Source: Chrysomallon squamiferum
Taxonomy: Eukaryota > Mollusca > Gastropoda > Neomphalida > Peltospiridae
Length of the DNA stretch: 64,000 nt
Reading direction: 5' to 3'
NCBI GenBank assembly: GCA_012295275.1
Contig: CM022670.1
Location: 32,449,938-32,513,937, forward strand
The notes beneath the pieces are model-generated. The model was not told where the DNA came from. It did no database searches and saw nothing but the letters and a program-made list of their open reading frames with translations. This document shows positions 37,730 to 48,654 of the stretch, one piece after another (positions within the stretch are counted from its first letter, which is position 1; every line of letters starts with the position of its first letter). The translations under genes and the position numbers were made by a program.

Positions 37730-38470
37730 TTTTTTATTTTTCTCTTCTTTTTCCTTTTATTTGTGTTTATTTTGTTGTTTTATTTTATTTATTTTCCCAC
37801 TTCAGTGAATCATAGTAAAAATAATGTTTCTTCATTTTTATTTTTATTTTATTTTTTACTTTTTACTATTTTTTTCTTGTGTTTTTTGTTTGTGTTTCTT
37901 TTCAATCTTTTTTTTTTTACATTCAGTAAATCATGATAAAACATATATTTCTTTATTTTTTCATTTTTCATTTCATTCGTTTTATTTCTTATATTTTCTT
38001 TTCTGTTTTTTTTTTGTTTGTGTTTCTTCTCAATCTTTTTTTTTTTTGCTCATTCAGTAAATCATAATAGAAAGTACATTTCTATTTTCTTTGATTTTGT
38101 TTCTCTTTCACTTTTTTTTTTTTATTTTCCTTCCATTTTATTTAATACCAATATTTTGTTTTTGTTTAACTTTTTATTTGTTGTTTCTTATTTTTTATTC
38201 TACTCAATCATGTAATAAAGCTTTGTCTGTTTTCATCCATTTTTCCTTTGGATTTTTTTAATTCTAATTGTTTTTTTTTTGTTTTTATATAAAATAACAT
38301 TTCTAACTTTTTTTCTATTTCCTTCATTCATTTTTTTCATTTATAGAATTTCATTTCTTTCATTTTTTCATTCAATTTAAAAAAAAGAAGGTTTTGACAT
38401 TTAAACTTTTTTCACTCTTTCATCATTAATTCTTTCATATTTTTTCTTTTTTTTTTTTAGTTCCTATTTT
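37730..38470. repeat. T-rich tandem repeat, ~120-150-bp unit
   Basis: A CATTCAGTAAATCATGATAAA-like core recurs at about 37802, 37920 and 38051, with a weaker copy at about 38200. The cores are separated by pyrimidine-rich filler containing GTTTGTGTTTCTTTTCAATC. The F-rich plus-strand frames are compositional. It directly follows the 123-bp array, but the units look different. Confidence 0.7.
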
Positions 38471-38774
38471 CACCCCTGTTTTTCTCTTTGAATGACAGTT
38501 TTACAGCTCTGCTACCAGATCATGTTTCTTGTGTGTCAAAACTTTTGGTAACAGTGTAAAGACAGGGACTGTCATTAATGAATGACTAACAATTGCCTCT
38601 TGAGATCAGAGAGCTGATTACAATGGCAATGATTCAGGTGTTTCCTTTTTCACAACACAAACAAAACCAGTCATGTACTTGTGTGAATGTTTCTATCTGA
38701 GGCAATTTTCTATTGTTTAAAACCAAAATAAGCCACCTACTTGGTGAATATTGGGAATTTACCAGACCATCTAC

Positions 38775-39140
38775 TAGTGTGAATATTTATAAGTAAAGGA
38801 CTTTGTTGTTTATAAAATAAACCATGTACGAGTGTGAATATTTATAAGTAAAGGACTTTGTTGTTTATAACATGCACTAGAGTGAATATTTATAACTAAG
38901 GAAATGTATTGTTTAAAACATTAAACAACTAGTGTGAATATTTATAAGTAAAGGACTTTGTTGTTTATAACATGCACTAGAGTGAATATTTATAACTAAG
39001 GAAATGTATTGTTTAAAACATTAAACAACTAGTGTGAATATTTACAAGTAAAGGAATTTTTCTGTTTTTTAAAACATTGTTTAAAACATTAAACAATCTA
39101 CTTGTGTGAATATTTTTATAAAGGACTTTTTGTTTATAAA
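38775..39140. repeat. 50-bp minisatellite with a perfect 100-bp dimer duplication
   Basis: The basic unit starts AGTGTGAATATTTATAAGTA and is about 50 bp. Two variants alternate, and the 100-bp pair at 38831-38930 is repeated base for base at 38931-39030. Flanking units (from 38775, and 39031 to about 39140) are diverged. This is a higher-order repeat with one very recent duplication. Confidence 0.95.
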
Positions 39141-39430
39141 AAGATGAAACAAACTCCAAAATTGTTTAAAAATTCTAGGAATATTTCTGCAAGGGAATTT
39201 GTTTAAAACAAAATTGTCAGTTTGTTTAAAACATAAAGGAAACCAGTCACCTACTTTAAGTAAAGAGATCTTTCTCTGACGGAGTGAATAATAAGGAATA
39301 TTTCCAATAGAAAATGTTTTTTTCTGTTTAGAACATAGTTAAATGATATGCCTGTTACAGTAAATAATAGTTTATATTTCTCACTGGAAAATTATCTTCT
39401 AGTTAGTGAACAAGGAATTGTTTATAACAC

Positions 39431-39431
<1 letters not shown>

Positions 39432-39468
<37 letters not shown>
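39432..39468. repeat. (CA)n microsatellite
   Basis: An uninterrupted CA array of about 18 units. Confidence 0.95.
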
Positions 39469-39470
<2 letters not shown>

Positions 39471-39474
39471 ATTT

Positions 39475-40430
39475 TATGTATGCCTTTCCTTAAAAAGGAA
39501 AATACATATCATTAACACTGAATCATGGAACAAGGGTTGAATGGGAAATAGAAAAAAGATTCATCAAAAATATATTTGTTTTTTATTACCTGTTTTTATT
39601 TTTTATTTTTATGAATGAATATTGATCATAAGTATATTTCCTAAACAAAGTTTATGTATTTGTAAAATACTTTTAACATTAGATTTCTGACAGTTATAGA
39701 AAACAAGAGCATAAAGTCTTATAAGCCCTTTACTTTCCTTTTTCTTCAAATTAATTGTCGAGCAGTCTCAACAGTCTCAGTATTTAGTATTAGGAATAAT
39801 TTTTATTTTTATTTGATACTGCAATTTAATACCTTATTTCAGTTTGGTTTGAATGTGCAAAATCCATACTTAAAACAAATATAATAATTTCTATCATTTA
39901 TTTTTTCATGTCTCTCCCTATTTTTTTTTTCTCAGTCTTTGCCACTGTCTATTTCCCTCTCTCTCTTCTCTCTAATTATCTATTATCTTTAGTATTTGTT
40001 CTTCTGTTTTTGTAAATAATCATAATAAGTAAGATTTTAATCTGTTTTCAAAATAAATTATACCTAATTTTAGCTTTATTTATCTTTCATCATCTCACAG
40101 ACAAGACCTATTAACCATCCATGTACTACTTGTATGCATGATGAGACACATTAAGTTAACCACAATAAATTATTATTGATCATAATTTCACAAAATAAAT
40201 TGTATCCTGTCATCAGATAATTTATAATTGATTAAAATAAATAAACTCTATATATTCATAGGCATATCAAAACTATTCTTTTTATTACTTGTGTACAGTG
40301 AAGTAAATGAATGCAAAATTATTGATCATGATTTCATGGCTATAATCCTTCCATCCACCAGATAATTTAGAATTAATTACATTAAATAACAAATGTGTCA
40401 TGCATGATGCAGTAAACTTAGAATGATTGA
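39475..40430. other. AT-rich non-coding stretch
   Basis: A pyrimidine-rich patch lies at about 39900-39985. No gene was recognised. Confidence 0.5.
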
Positions 40431-40434
40431 TCTT

Positions 40435-40925
40435 GACACATACATACATACTCACACATGCATACATAACTGTATAAAGAAAGAGATACATTCAGATATA
40501 AACTCTTCCAAACACATTCACATAATTATATACAATACATAAACATTCATACATACATACAAACATACATACAAACATACATATATACAGAATACAAATA
40601 AAGACATATTAACAGACATACATGCACACAGATATAGAAACATACATGCATATACACATTCTTACAAACATACATACATATGGATGTACATACAAATATA
40701 CATACACACAGAATATAAACACACACACACATATATACAAATAAATATACATGCACGTACATATATAAATACATACTTACAAACAAAGGCATACACATTC
40801 AGTGAGGCATGTATATTGCAAATACATTCACATAATTATATACACTAATAAGTATACAAACATTCATATATACACATACAAACACACACATAAGTGCACT
40901 CACAAATATATACAGACACTCATGG
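40435..40925. repeat. CATA/CACA-rich region with an internal duplication
   Basis: Degenerate CATA arrays fill this stretch. ACATTCACATAATTATATAC occurs at about 40514 and again at about 40824, followed in both by AAACATTCATA. This suggests a ~310-bp tandem duplication now overgrown by CATA expansion. Confidence 0.8.
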
Positions 40926-41336
40926 ACACATTAAAATCATTTCTTTTTATTTCACGTAAACCATATTATGTACTTCACTGGAAAAATATACTCACAGTTA
41001 TTGATCCAAATTTGAAAACATGACCTGCAGATAAGTATAATTAATATATATTTAGTACAACAAAGAGAACTGAAAGAGGATCAGATTATTAAAATATTAA
41101 AACCATGTCTTAATAAAGCCAGAAATAGATGATATAAACATAAATATATTGATAGGTGACATCAAAACTAGAAACAACTATTTTCAATACATACTGACAT
41201 TACAGTGTATAAATGTAGATATTTACAAATACAAAAGAAGTTATTATTATTTTTAAAAGGTGTAACTTTATTTTTTTTCATTATTGTTATTATATTTATG
41301 TTAAATGTTTGTGTGTTTGTACTTATACATACATAA

Positions 41337-41361
41337 TGTGTGTGTGTGTGTGTGTGTGTGT
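41337..41361. repeat. (TG)n microsatellite
   Basis: An uninterrupted TG array of about 12 units. Confidence 0.9.
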
Positions 41362-41935
41362 TCATCCATAGTTTCAAATGAATGTAGGTGTGTTTTTATG
41401 CTCATACATTGTTTCTTATACACAAACAGACACACGAATTAAACTATATATATGATCACAAAAACATGTATGTACATGAGTGAATGTATGTTCCTTTGAG
41501 TGTATATTGATATAAACATGATTGTATTGATTATGTATATATATCCTTGTTTGTGTATACTTATTTTCATATGTGTGTGCACTCTACACACACTAACACA
41601 CATACACACACAGTTGTACTAAGGTTATTATTTCTTGTTTATTCTTTATTTTTTTTATCTTTGTATTAAAAGTAAAATCTCTCAGTTTAGAATAAATTAT
41701 ACCAATGAAGCTGATGTTTTCACCTGATCCTTTTTATTCTTAAGAGAAACTATTACTAACAAAGTGTACTATTCATCATAGACAGCACATAATCTCAGGT
41801 GGTCAGAACAGCTACAAGTAATTGGATAATGGATACAAAGAAATTAATCTCTTTATTATGACGTGAAATGGGAGTAATTAAAAATTGCTCAGGTGGATAA
41901 ACACAGGTGTACATATTACAATTAGAGTTGATTTG

Positions 41936-41938
<3 letters not shown>

Positions 41939-41981
<43 letters not shown>
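41939..41981. repeat. (AT)n microsatellite
   Basis: An uninterrupted AT array of about 21 units, able to form a cruciform. Confidence 0.95.
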
Positions 41982-41983
<2 letters not shown>

Positions 41984-41984
41984 C

Positions 41985-43295
41985 TAATGTTTCTTTTTTT
42001 ACCAGTGATATAAATTAAAATGTATATGTGTATATATATGGGTATATATATTAATTCTCAACTTGTGAAATATCACATACTCCATATTATATCTGTAACA
42101 TTTCAAAGACAGTGCCAAAGAAACTTTTTTAAAGAGACACGTATCTAAATAAATCTCCTGACAACATTTAAACATGCATATTTATTTTATGATATATGTC
42201 TTATATAAAAAAAAAATTGTAGTTCTCATTTTATACTCAAATTTCTATTAAATTTATTAAACACCTTTCCACTATAAAAAGTTTATTTTAAGTCAAACAC
42301 ACCCAAATAAACACATGTACAAAATGATCACACACACACTCAAAAATATTTTGAATATAACACACAACTATATTTTTATTTATAGTTTTAATCTTGTAGA
42401 AATCATAATTTTCTCTAAGTACTTAAATTATCTGTCAAAATGAACAGAATGGAATAAAAAGAGGCAATAATTTTAATAAACTCTTCATTTTACAAACACC
42501 CATCTATTAAATACATAAAGTTATTGAACATACCTGCTTGTTTACTCTGTACCATATGTCTCTCTATTTACTAAACCAATAATCTATTTTAAGTACATTC
42601 AAAAAGCAACAAAAAACCCACAAAACATCCAGCTGTTAAAATCTAAAATGAATACAAACATTTTTAATTTTATTTTAAATATCAAATCAGCTGTTTGGGA
42701 TCTTCTTTCAAAAAATATTTTATCATGATTCTAATGTTTGATATAAAACAGCTTTAAATGCACTGTTTTCCAAGATAAGTAAAAAATGCATGCATTCTGT
42801 GTCCTATCTTTCAAGAGGTCCATGCCATGTTAGCATTCACTGCAGTAGTTATCTCCAGTGATAGAATTTCTTTTTAAAGACTGATAATGAAAAGTGGCAG
42901 GTATCTTGTTATCATTGATAATGGCAGGTATTTTACACCTTGCACCATCCAAATGATGGTTACTCTCTTCACCATCAGCAAACTGTGTATAGCTTTAGGT
43001 TTTTTTTTTTTTTTTTTTTTTTTTTCTCAAAGCTAACATGGAAGATTTAAATGGAAAAACAACACGGTCTGGTTTGATATGTTCAAGATAAAACACAGTT
43101 TTCAAAAATCTACTCAGATATCAGATTTAACATATTTCTGAACACAAAAATAAAAATACTTCACCTTTTGACTCTATCTTTTAATCTTTTTTCTTTATTA
43201 ATTGTTTCTGGACACATTTATTTATTAATAGATACCAAAAAAATGTGTTTCCACAAAGAAATGAATAGATAAAAATTTAAAGACTCCTTGTTATG
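41985..43295. other. AT-rich non-coding stretch
   Basis: It includes a poly-T run at about 43000-43025. No gene was recognised. Confidence 0.5.
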
Positions 43296-43304
43296 TTTTA
43301 ATGT

Positions 43305-43545
43305 TAACAGTTATCAAGTTGTCAACATTCTTAATAATGATGATTCCAGAGAGGAAACCTGCAGCTACCTCACCATGGGTTACTCTTTTAATTAGCAAAA
43401 TATCTAAAACATCTTCCCATAGATAATAAAACACATAGCATTATTCTTGATGAGGGTACTGGTCAGAATTTGAAAATAGTCTGTGTGTTCCATGTTGAGG
43501 ACTGATCATGTAGACTTATCAAGGCTTTATGTAATAACAGTCTAA
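43305..43545 (-). mobile_element. Mollusc-type tRNA-SINE, near full length
   Basis: Read on the minus strand from about 43545, the blocks run in family order. There is a head remnant with a B-box-like segment (reverse of GGACTGATCATG near 43499-43510), then the central block (reverse of GGTACTGGTCAG and TTTGAAAATAG at about 43456-43480), then the CTATGGGAAG-like block (about 43416-43425). The tail follows (reverse of AGAGAGGAAACCTGC at about 43349-43363 and GTTGTCAACATTC at about 43318-43330). The copy is heavily mutated. Confidence 0.7.
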
Positions 43546-43549
43546 ATAA

Positions 43550-45200
43550 GATGATGGGGGAAAAACTTATTTTTCAAATTTCATTTAATTCTTTTTTTAA
43601 TACTCTTATTGCTAAATCACATTTGAAAACCATCAAGGTTTTTTTAAATCTAGCCAGTGCCTTCAACTGGATTATCAAAGATTATAGTATTTGCTTTCCT
43701 GATTTAGGGAAGATGGTTATTAAAAAATCTTAACTGATAAAAAAGCAAAAACAAATTACTCTTGGAAACATAGCAATAGGTATTCTTTTTTCTTTCATCA
43801 TTATAAATAAACATGCATTAATTTTTATCTTTAATCTTCTTCAATGAAGACAGTTTCTATTTAATTTTAAAGCATATGTTCTCTTTATTTCTTAATCACT
43901 GTGGAAAAAACAGATGAAAAAAAAAAAAAAAAAAGATGAATATAAAAAAAAACCAATTATTTCCATATGTTTGTATCCTTGATGCTAATTAAAATGATTT
44001 CTCACTCAGTGTATCTCAGCTGTTTAAACTTATTTATTTTCTGTTAATTTAAAAATCACTTTCTAACTGGATTATTTTCTACTGGAAATTTTAATGTCTG
44101 TTTCACATAAAAGTTTAATGCTGCATTATCAAAGAAAAGTATTTATTTATGTATTTATTTTGCCCTATTTATAAACATTTTTTATTTGTATATTTTACAT
44201 CTTTCTAATTCTTAATGTATCAGTTATTTTTATTTTTTGATGACTATTAAAGAAATTTATAAATTAATACATGATATTTTATATTATACATCATTACAGA
44301 TAGTTTTCTATAGTTTTTTTTATTGTTAATTTATCATTTGCCACTTACTATTAATACAATCTTTCTTTTAATTGCTATTATTACTATTTATTCTATTCCC
44401 CTTTTTTTAGTATTGTTACTATTACTACTGCAACTATAACAAGGGAGAATACTCTTTCAGACTTAATCATTGGTCACTCCATAACCACAGTTCATGCTTT
44501 AGAGCAAAGAGATTCGTGGAATAAATTAAAAATTAAAAGATAAACTATCTTTAAACTGCTCTGAAAAGTAATAATAATAATAATATTCTGTAATCATGGC
44601 AATTAAATATTTTATTTTTTCTGAATGTCTAATACTTGTTTTATAACAGAAAAAATTTTTTTTTTTTTAAAAAAGAACATAAACATGATGGCTCCAGCTT
44701 GATTCTTTAAAACAAATAAAAATTAAAAATTACAAAATAAATTAAGAGTTGTATCCCTTGATATGTCAAGCATTTGTCTTCACAAAATTAGTAATTGAAT
44801 TATTTTTTTATTTCTTAGGAACTTTCTGGTTGAAAACTTAATTACATTGCAGTCAGTGATGTAATGAATTTAATGTAAAGAAATTCTGTGTTGTCTGCTT
44901 CAGTTTATCTGGAACATTTTGTTAGAAAAATGTAAAAGAGAAAAAATGATCAGAAAAGAATACAAAGACAGTAAGATAAATGTTATTTTACACAGTTAAA
45001 TAAAACACAAAATGAATAAATAATAAATAAATAAATTCTAATATATATTGTGGTTTTTTAACATTAGAATGTTATTTACTACAGCAGAATCATACAATAG
45101 CATATTATTTATAAGTGAATGAAATTTTAAAAATGTTTATTTATACTAATAGAACACATTTTTATATTAATACTTAGTGCGTATTACTAACTCATTTGCT
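43550..45200. other. AT-rich non-coding stretch
   Basis: Contains A and T homopolymers (for example about 43917-43935). No gene was recognised. Confidence 0.5.
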
Positions 45201-45204
45201 TGTT

Positions 45205-45290
45205 TTCTAAAAAGGAAACCCACTACATTGTAGGCTACTTAAAATGACAAACCATACAGTCTTTGAGACCAGCACTGGAAATTGTGTGCT
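45205..45290 (-). mobile_element. Internally deleted mollusc-type SINE fragment
   Basis: The plus strand shows GGAAACCCACTACATTGTAG (about 45214-45233), the tail block of the family in reverse orientation. It then shows CATACAGTCTTTGAGACCAG and CACTGGAA, the central block, with the intervening segment missing. This is a deleted old copy. Confidence 0.5.
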
Positions 45291-45321
45291 GTTTATCTTT
45301 ATTCATTTGTCTTTGTTATAT

Positions 45322-45680
45322 AATACTATTTGTTTCAGTTATAAAGAAGTAACTAACTTGCTCAAGCATTATAATAGAGAAAAAGAAAACATGAATTTGT
45401 TTAGCATAAGTTTAACATATTTTAATATTTCATTAGCCTTTTATTCAGAACTATACTATTTGTTTCAGTTTAGGAGAAATAAATAAATTACTTAAACATT
45501 ATAATAGAGAAACAAAAAATGTTTAGCAATACTTTAAACAGATTTTAATGTTTTATTTATCTTCTTTCACAATACTATTTGTTTCAATTACAGAAACAAA
45601 TCTAACAAGCAATGTAACACTAAAAACTAAATTAAACACTTATTAAGCATAACTTCAACACATTTTCATATTAGATTGTA
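45322..45680. repeat. ~118-130-bp tandem repeat, three units
   Basis: ACTATTTGTTTCAGTT recurs at about 45325, 45454 and 45573 (the last as ...TTTCAATT). Each is followed by ATTATAATAGAGAAA-like and TTTAGCATAA..TTAACA-like blocks. Copies are diverged. The array is bracketed by SINE fragments at 45.2 and 45.8 kb. Confidence 0.75.
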
Positions 45681-45749
45681 TTTAATATGGTAAATAACTA
45701 TTAGGTATTAAACATGTTACTAGTAATGGATTAAAACCAGTATTAGAAA

Positions 45750-45950
45750 AGAAACTATTTTATTGCAGTCATCAGGCTACTTTATTAGTTAGATGTCTTT
45801 TATTTCTTATGATCAGGAACACTTACCATGGTTTTGGGTAAATTAATAAATGGGCTTTGGCTGGAATGTCATTTATTCCAAAAAAAGAACCAAGAGGGAC
45901 TGATCTTGCAAACTGTCAGGCCTCAGACTCTAATCTTTTTGTTATATATA
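45750..45950 (-). mobile_element. Mollusc-type tRNA-SINE, head-central region
   Basis: In plus-strand order the reversed family blocks are TTAGTTAGATGTCTTTTATT (about 45785-45804), CAGGAACACTTACCATGGTTTTGGGTAAATTAAT split across 45814-45847, TTTGGCTGGAATG (about 45857-45869), then the reversed head GAGGGACTGATCTTGC (about 45894-45909). The start of a 137-codon plus-strand frame at 45857 lies inside this element, which argues against that frame being a gene. Confidence 0.7.
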
Positions 45951-45954
45951 ACAA

Positions 45955-46270
45955 ACTCCCAATATTAAATATTTTATTTATTTCTTTTAAAATTTATCCT
46001 GCTGATAATATTTACATGGAGATTAAATTATTATCTCAATATATTTTCTTTGAAATCAGTTTTCTTTTCAAATTACTGCATCTGTTAGTGGTGTTAAAGT
46101 TTTTCACAAGTGTTAAGTTTATGAAATTAAGATTTAATTATGAGATTATGATAACAGGATTTAAATTGTTCAGTTCTGTAACGAGCCACTTGTGTGAAGT
46201 TTTCTGTACTAGCTATGCACTCAAAGACATCATTTTGATTCATCCATCCACTTTCAGAACATTAAAGTAA
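45955..46270 (+). other. AT-rich remainder of the longest open frame
   Basis: A plus frame beginning in the SINE at 45857 stays open to 46270 (137 codons), the longest in the window. The composition is F/L/I/K-rich with no recognised domain. Its first third is antisense SINE. A frame of this length is only mildly surprising in 64 kb on two strands. Confidence 0.3.
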
Positions 46271-46317
46271 ACATATTGACACGTGCACACTAACACAAAC
46301 AAATGAGTGCTTTACTA

Positions 46318-46400
46318 ATTGATTGGTAGTTTAATGAGTGTATGTCTATCCTCCAAAGTCCAAGCATGCTTGACCTGGGTTTAATCAATCCCTGTCATTG
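46318..46400 (+). mobile_element. Possible tRNA-derived SINE head
   Basis: A B-box-like GGGTTTAATCAATCCC (about 46378-46393) follows a poor A-box-like GGTAGTTTAATGAGTG (about 46325-46340). Weak call. Confidence 0.3.
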
Positions 46401-46916
46401 CATAACAGACACTTCATATTACTTCAGTACATCTTTTATGTTTACATCCTGAAAAATTAAAGTGTGTTGTTCTGAGCATATATCATTGGAATTCTGGAAA
46501 AAGTCTTTAAAAATGTCTAAGCTAATATACTTCCTTGTCATTACATCATGGATCTATGAAATTCTAACTAATTGCTTTTTAATATAGCCTAAGCTTATAT
46601 ATATCTCCTTGTTACTATTTTCTTATTTTTAAAATATATTTCCAGGAAGATAAAAGCATGTTGTTTTGAATATTTAATTCTCTTTAATATTGTCTATGTT
46701 TGTACATTCCTGAACATTTTTTTTTTTAAATCCATGTACACAAGTTTTATATTTTCCAATAAACATTTATAAAGGTTTGTGCCAAGCTTTCATACTAATG
46801 ATTGTAGAGTTTGGTCTGTATAGAATTCCAGTCCAGCTGATAAACTGTATGTGACTGCACATCAAATGAGGTAGCTAAAAAATGTCATACAGACACAATT
46901 TTGCAATTTTTATAAA

Positions 46917-46918
<2 letters not shown>

Positions 46919-46979
<61 letters not shown>
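46919..46979. repeat. (AAT)n microsatellite
   Basis: An uninterrupted AAT array of about 20 units. A second one (about 11 units) lies at 47529-47563. Confidence 0.95.
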
Positions 46980-46981
<2 letters not shown>

Positions 46982-47528
46982 CTTTATTTAACAATTCCAA
47001 ATGAAAAATATCATGAATTTATAATGCAAAAGATTCTTTTTAAAATAATTTTTTTAACATCAGGTTCATGAAAATTCATTTTTTCTTGTTTTTTTATCAA
47101 AGGCTTAATGAGACTTTGTGAATAAGTTGCCAACTTGTAATTTATCTTAATTCAAATAATCCATTGAGTTTATCCAGATCTTGCAGTTTGGCAGTGCACA
47201 TGAATCTTAACAAGAGAGTACTATGTATAATAATAATCTGGAGGCACCACCCACCCAACAAAAAAAAAACTGCACTACAAAACAAAAAACCACCTATCTT
47301 ATATTTAATGGAAAATTTTATGGGAAAGAAAGAGATAAATTTTAAAATACATTTTGTAATCTTTTTACTCTTAAAATTAATTAACTGCTGAGAAAGAAGA
47401 AACATTTAAAAACATTAATATTTAAAATATCTAAGCCTCAGTTTGTTTGCCTGTACCTTACATCTTGATATTTTTCTCACATTTTTATTTTTTAGTTATT
47501 TACTTTAAAAAAAAATTAAAAAATAAAA

Positions 47529-47565
<37 letters not shown>

Positions 47566-47569
47566 GATG

Positions 47570-48330
47570 GGAATTAAAAAAAAAAGTCTAATAAAAATAT
47601 ATTGAATATCACTTAGTTGATGTTCTCACTTGAATTTACTTTTAAATATATCTAAATTTTATTATTGTATGTAGTGCTTTGTTTTTTTCAAACTTTCAGT
47701 TTATGCTTTGTTTGTTTTTTACATTTGCTTCTTTCTTCTTCCAAGAATCCATTTACAATGCTAAAATATTCTTAGAAATAACAAAAAGAAAGAAAACAAC
47801 AATTATCAAAATCATGTATCTAGACATGGAAGATGTATTATGTACTTTGGAGCAGTTCTTTATACAATTAAGTAAAAACAGAAGGTGCTTGGTTCAAGTT
47901 TCTATGGGAACATTGTTAAAATGACGTCAAACATTAATTCTCTATAGATGATGATTATCATGTGCAATGAAGTTTGATACAATTATTGCCAACACGATAT
48001 TGATATTCTCAACTACAGTGGTATGAGTGTAATGAGATAATTTCCCCATGGATGTTACCCAATCCACTTCACTAACGTCTTTGATAATCCAAGGGAAATT
48101 GGAAATGCTCTGTGTAGGATTGCCCACTGAGAGATCCTGTCAATCCTGGTCCACTGAGGATACCTCCATAGCTTTGATTATTAAGTGGCATTTACCCATG
48201 GAGGTAAATATAGGTTAAAATTTATTTACATTCCTTGAACAACTGAAGAGCTCATCTGCTTGTTAGCAAAATAAATTTTAAAAAAAATAGTGAAATTTTT
48301 TTATGGTATATTTGATCAGAAAATGGATTT
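47570..48330. other. Non-coding stretch with a GC-richer island at 48.0-48.2 kb
   Basis: The interval 48040-48200 is GC-richer and contains CCCATGG twice (about 48044 and 48195). The minus strand between an acceptor-like CTCTCAG (ending at 48127) and a weak donor (GTAACA at 48058-48053) is open in one frame for about 22 codons. No family was recognised and the signals are weak, so no exon is called. Confidence 0.35.
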
Positions 48331-48334
48331 TTAT

Positions 48335-48650
48335 GCTGCTTATCTTTTTGCAAGAAGCATGCAGCCAAAGTTGTTTGGCTAATTGCTCATAGGATCAGAT
48401 CATTTCAGGGAACCCATTGGCATATTTCCCAATCAAACTAAGTAGTGATTTATTAAAGGCTAATGTTCTTGCTAGTATATGAGTAGGTGATTATAACAGA
48501 TTCTTACTGCTAATTGGGAAATGGATCTTACTTGAATAAAAATGGAATGTCAGTAACAGAAATATGAACATATTAAGTTCATTCTGCTTAACATGTCCTT
48601 CTATTGGTGATCCTTCATTTTTATTCAAATTGGAGAATTTTAAAAAGTTA
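48335..48650 (+). mobile_element. Mollusc-type tRNA-SINE, near full length
   Basis: This is the most complete copy in the window. It has a Pol III head remnant with a B-box-like AGGATCAGATC (about 48391-48401), then AACCCATTGGCATATTTCCC (about 48411-48430) and GATTTATTAAAGGCTAATGT. Next come ATTCTTACTGCTAATTGGGA (about 48501-48520) and AATGGATC, then the tail block CATGTCCTTCTATTGGTGAT (about 48593-48612). Block order and spacing match the other copies. It is too eroded to be active. Confidence 0.75.
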
Positions 48651-48654
48651 ACAG

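Noticed and set aside
37824-38215. F-rich membrane-protein-like frames
   Set aside because: They arise from the T-rich tandem repeat and are not a real membrane protein.
45857-46270. Longest open frame in the window (137 codons, plus strand)
   Set aside because: Its first third is the antisense of a recognisable SINE copy and the rest is AT-rich, F/L/I-rich sequence with no domain. A frame this long is only mildly surprising by chance.
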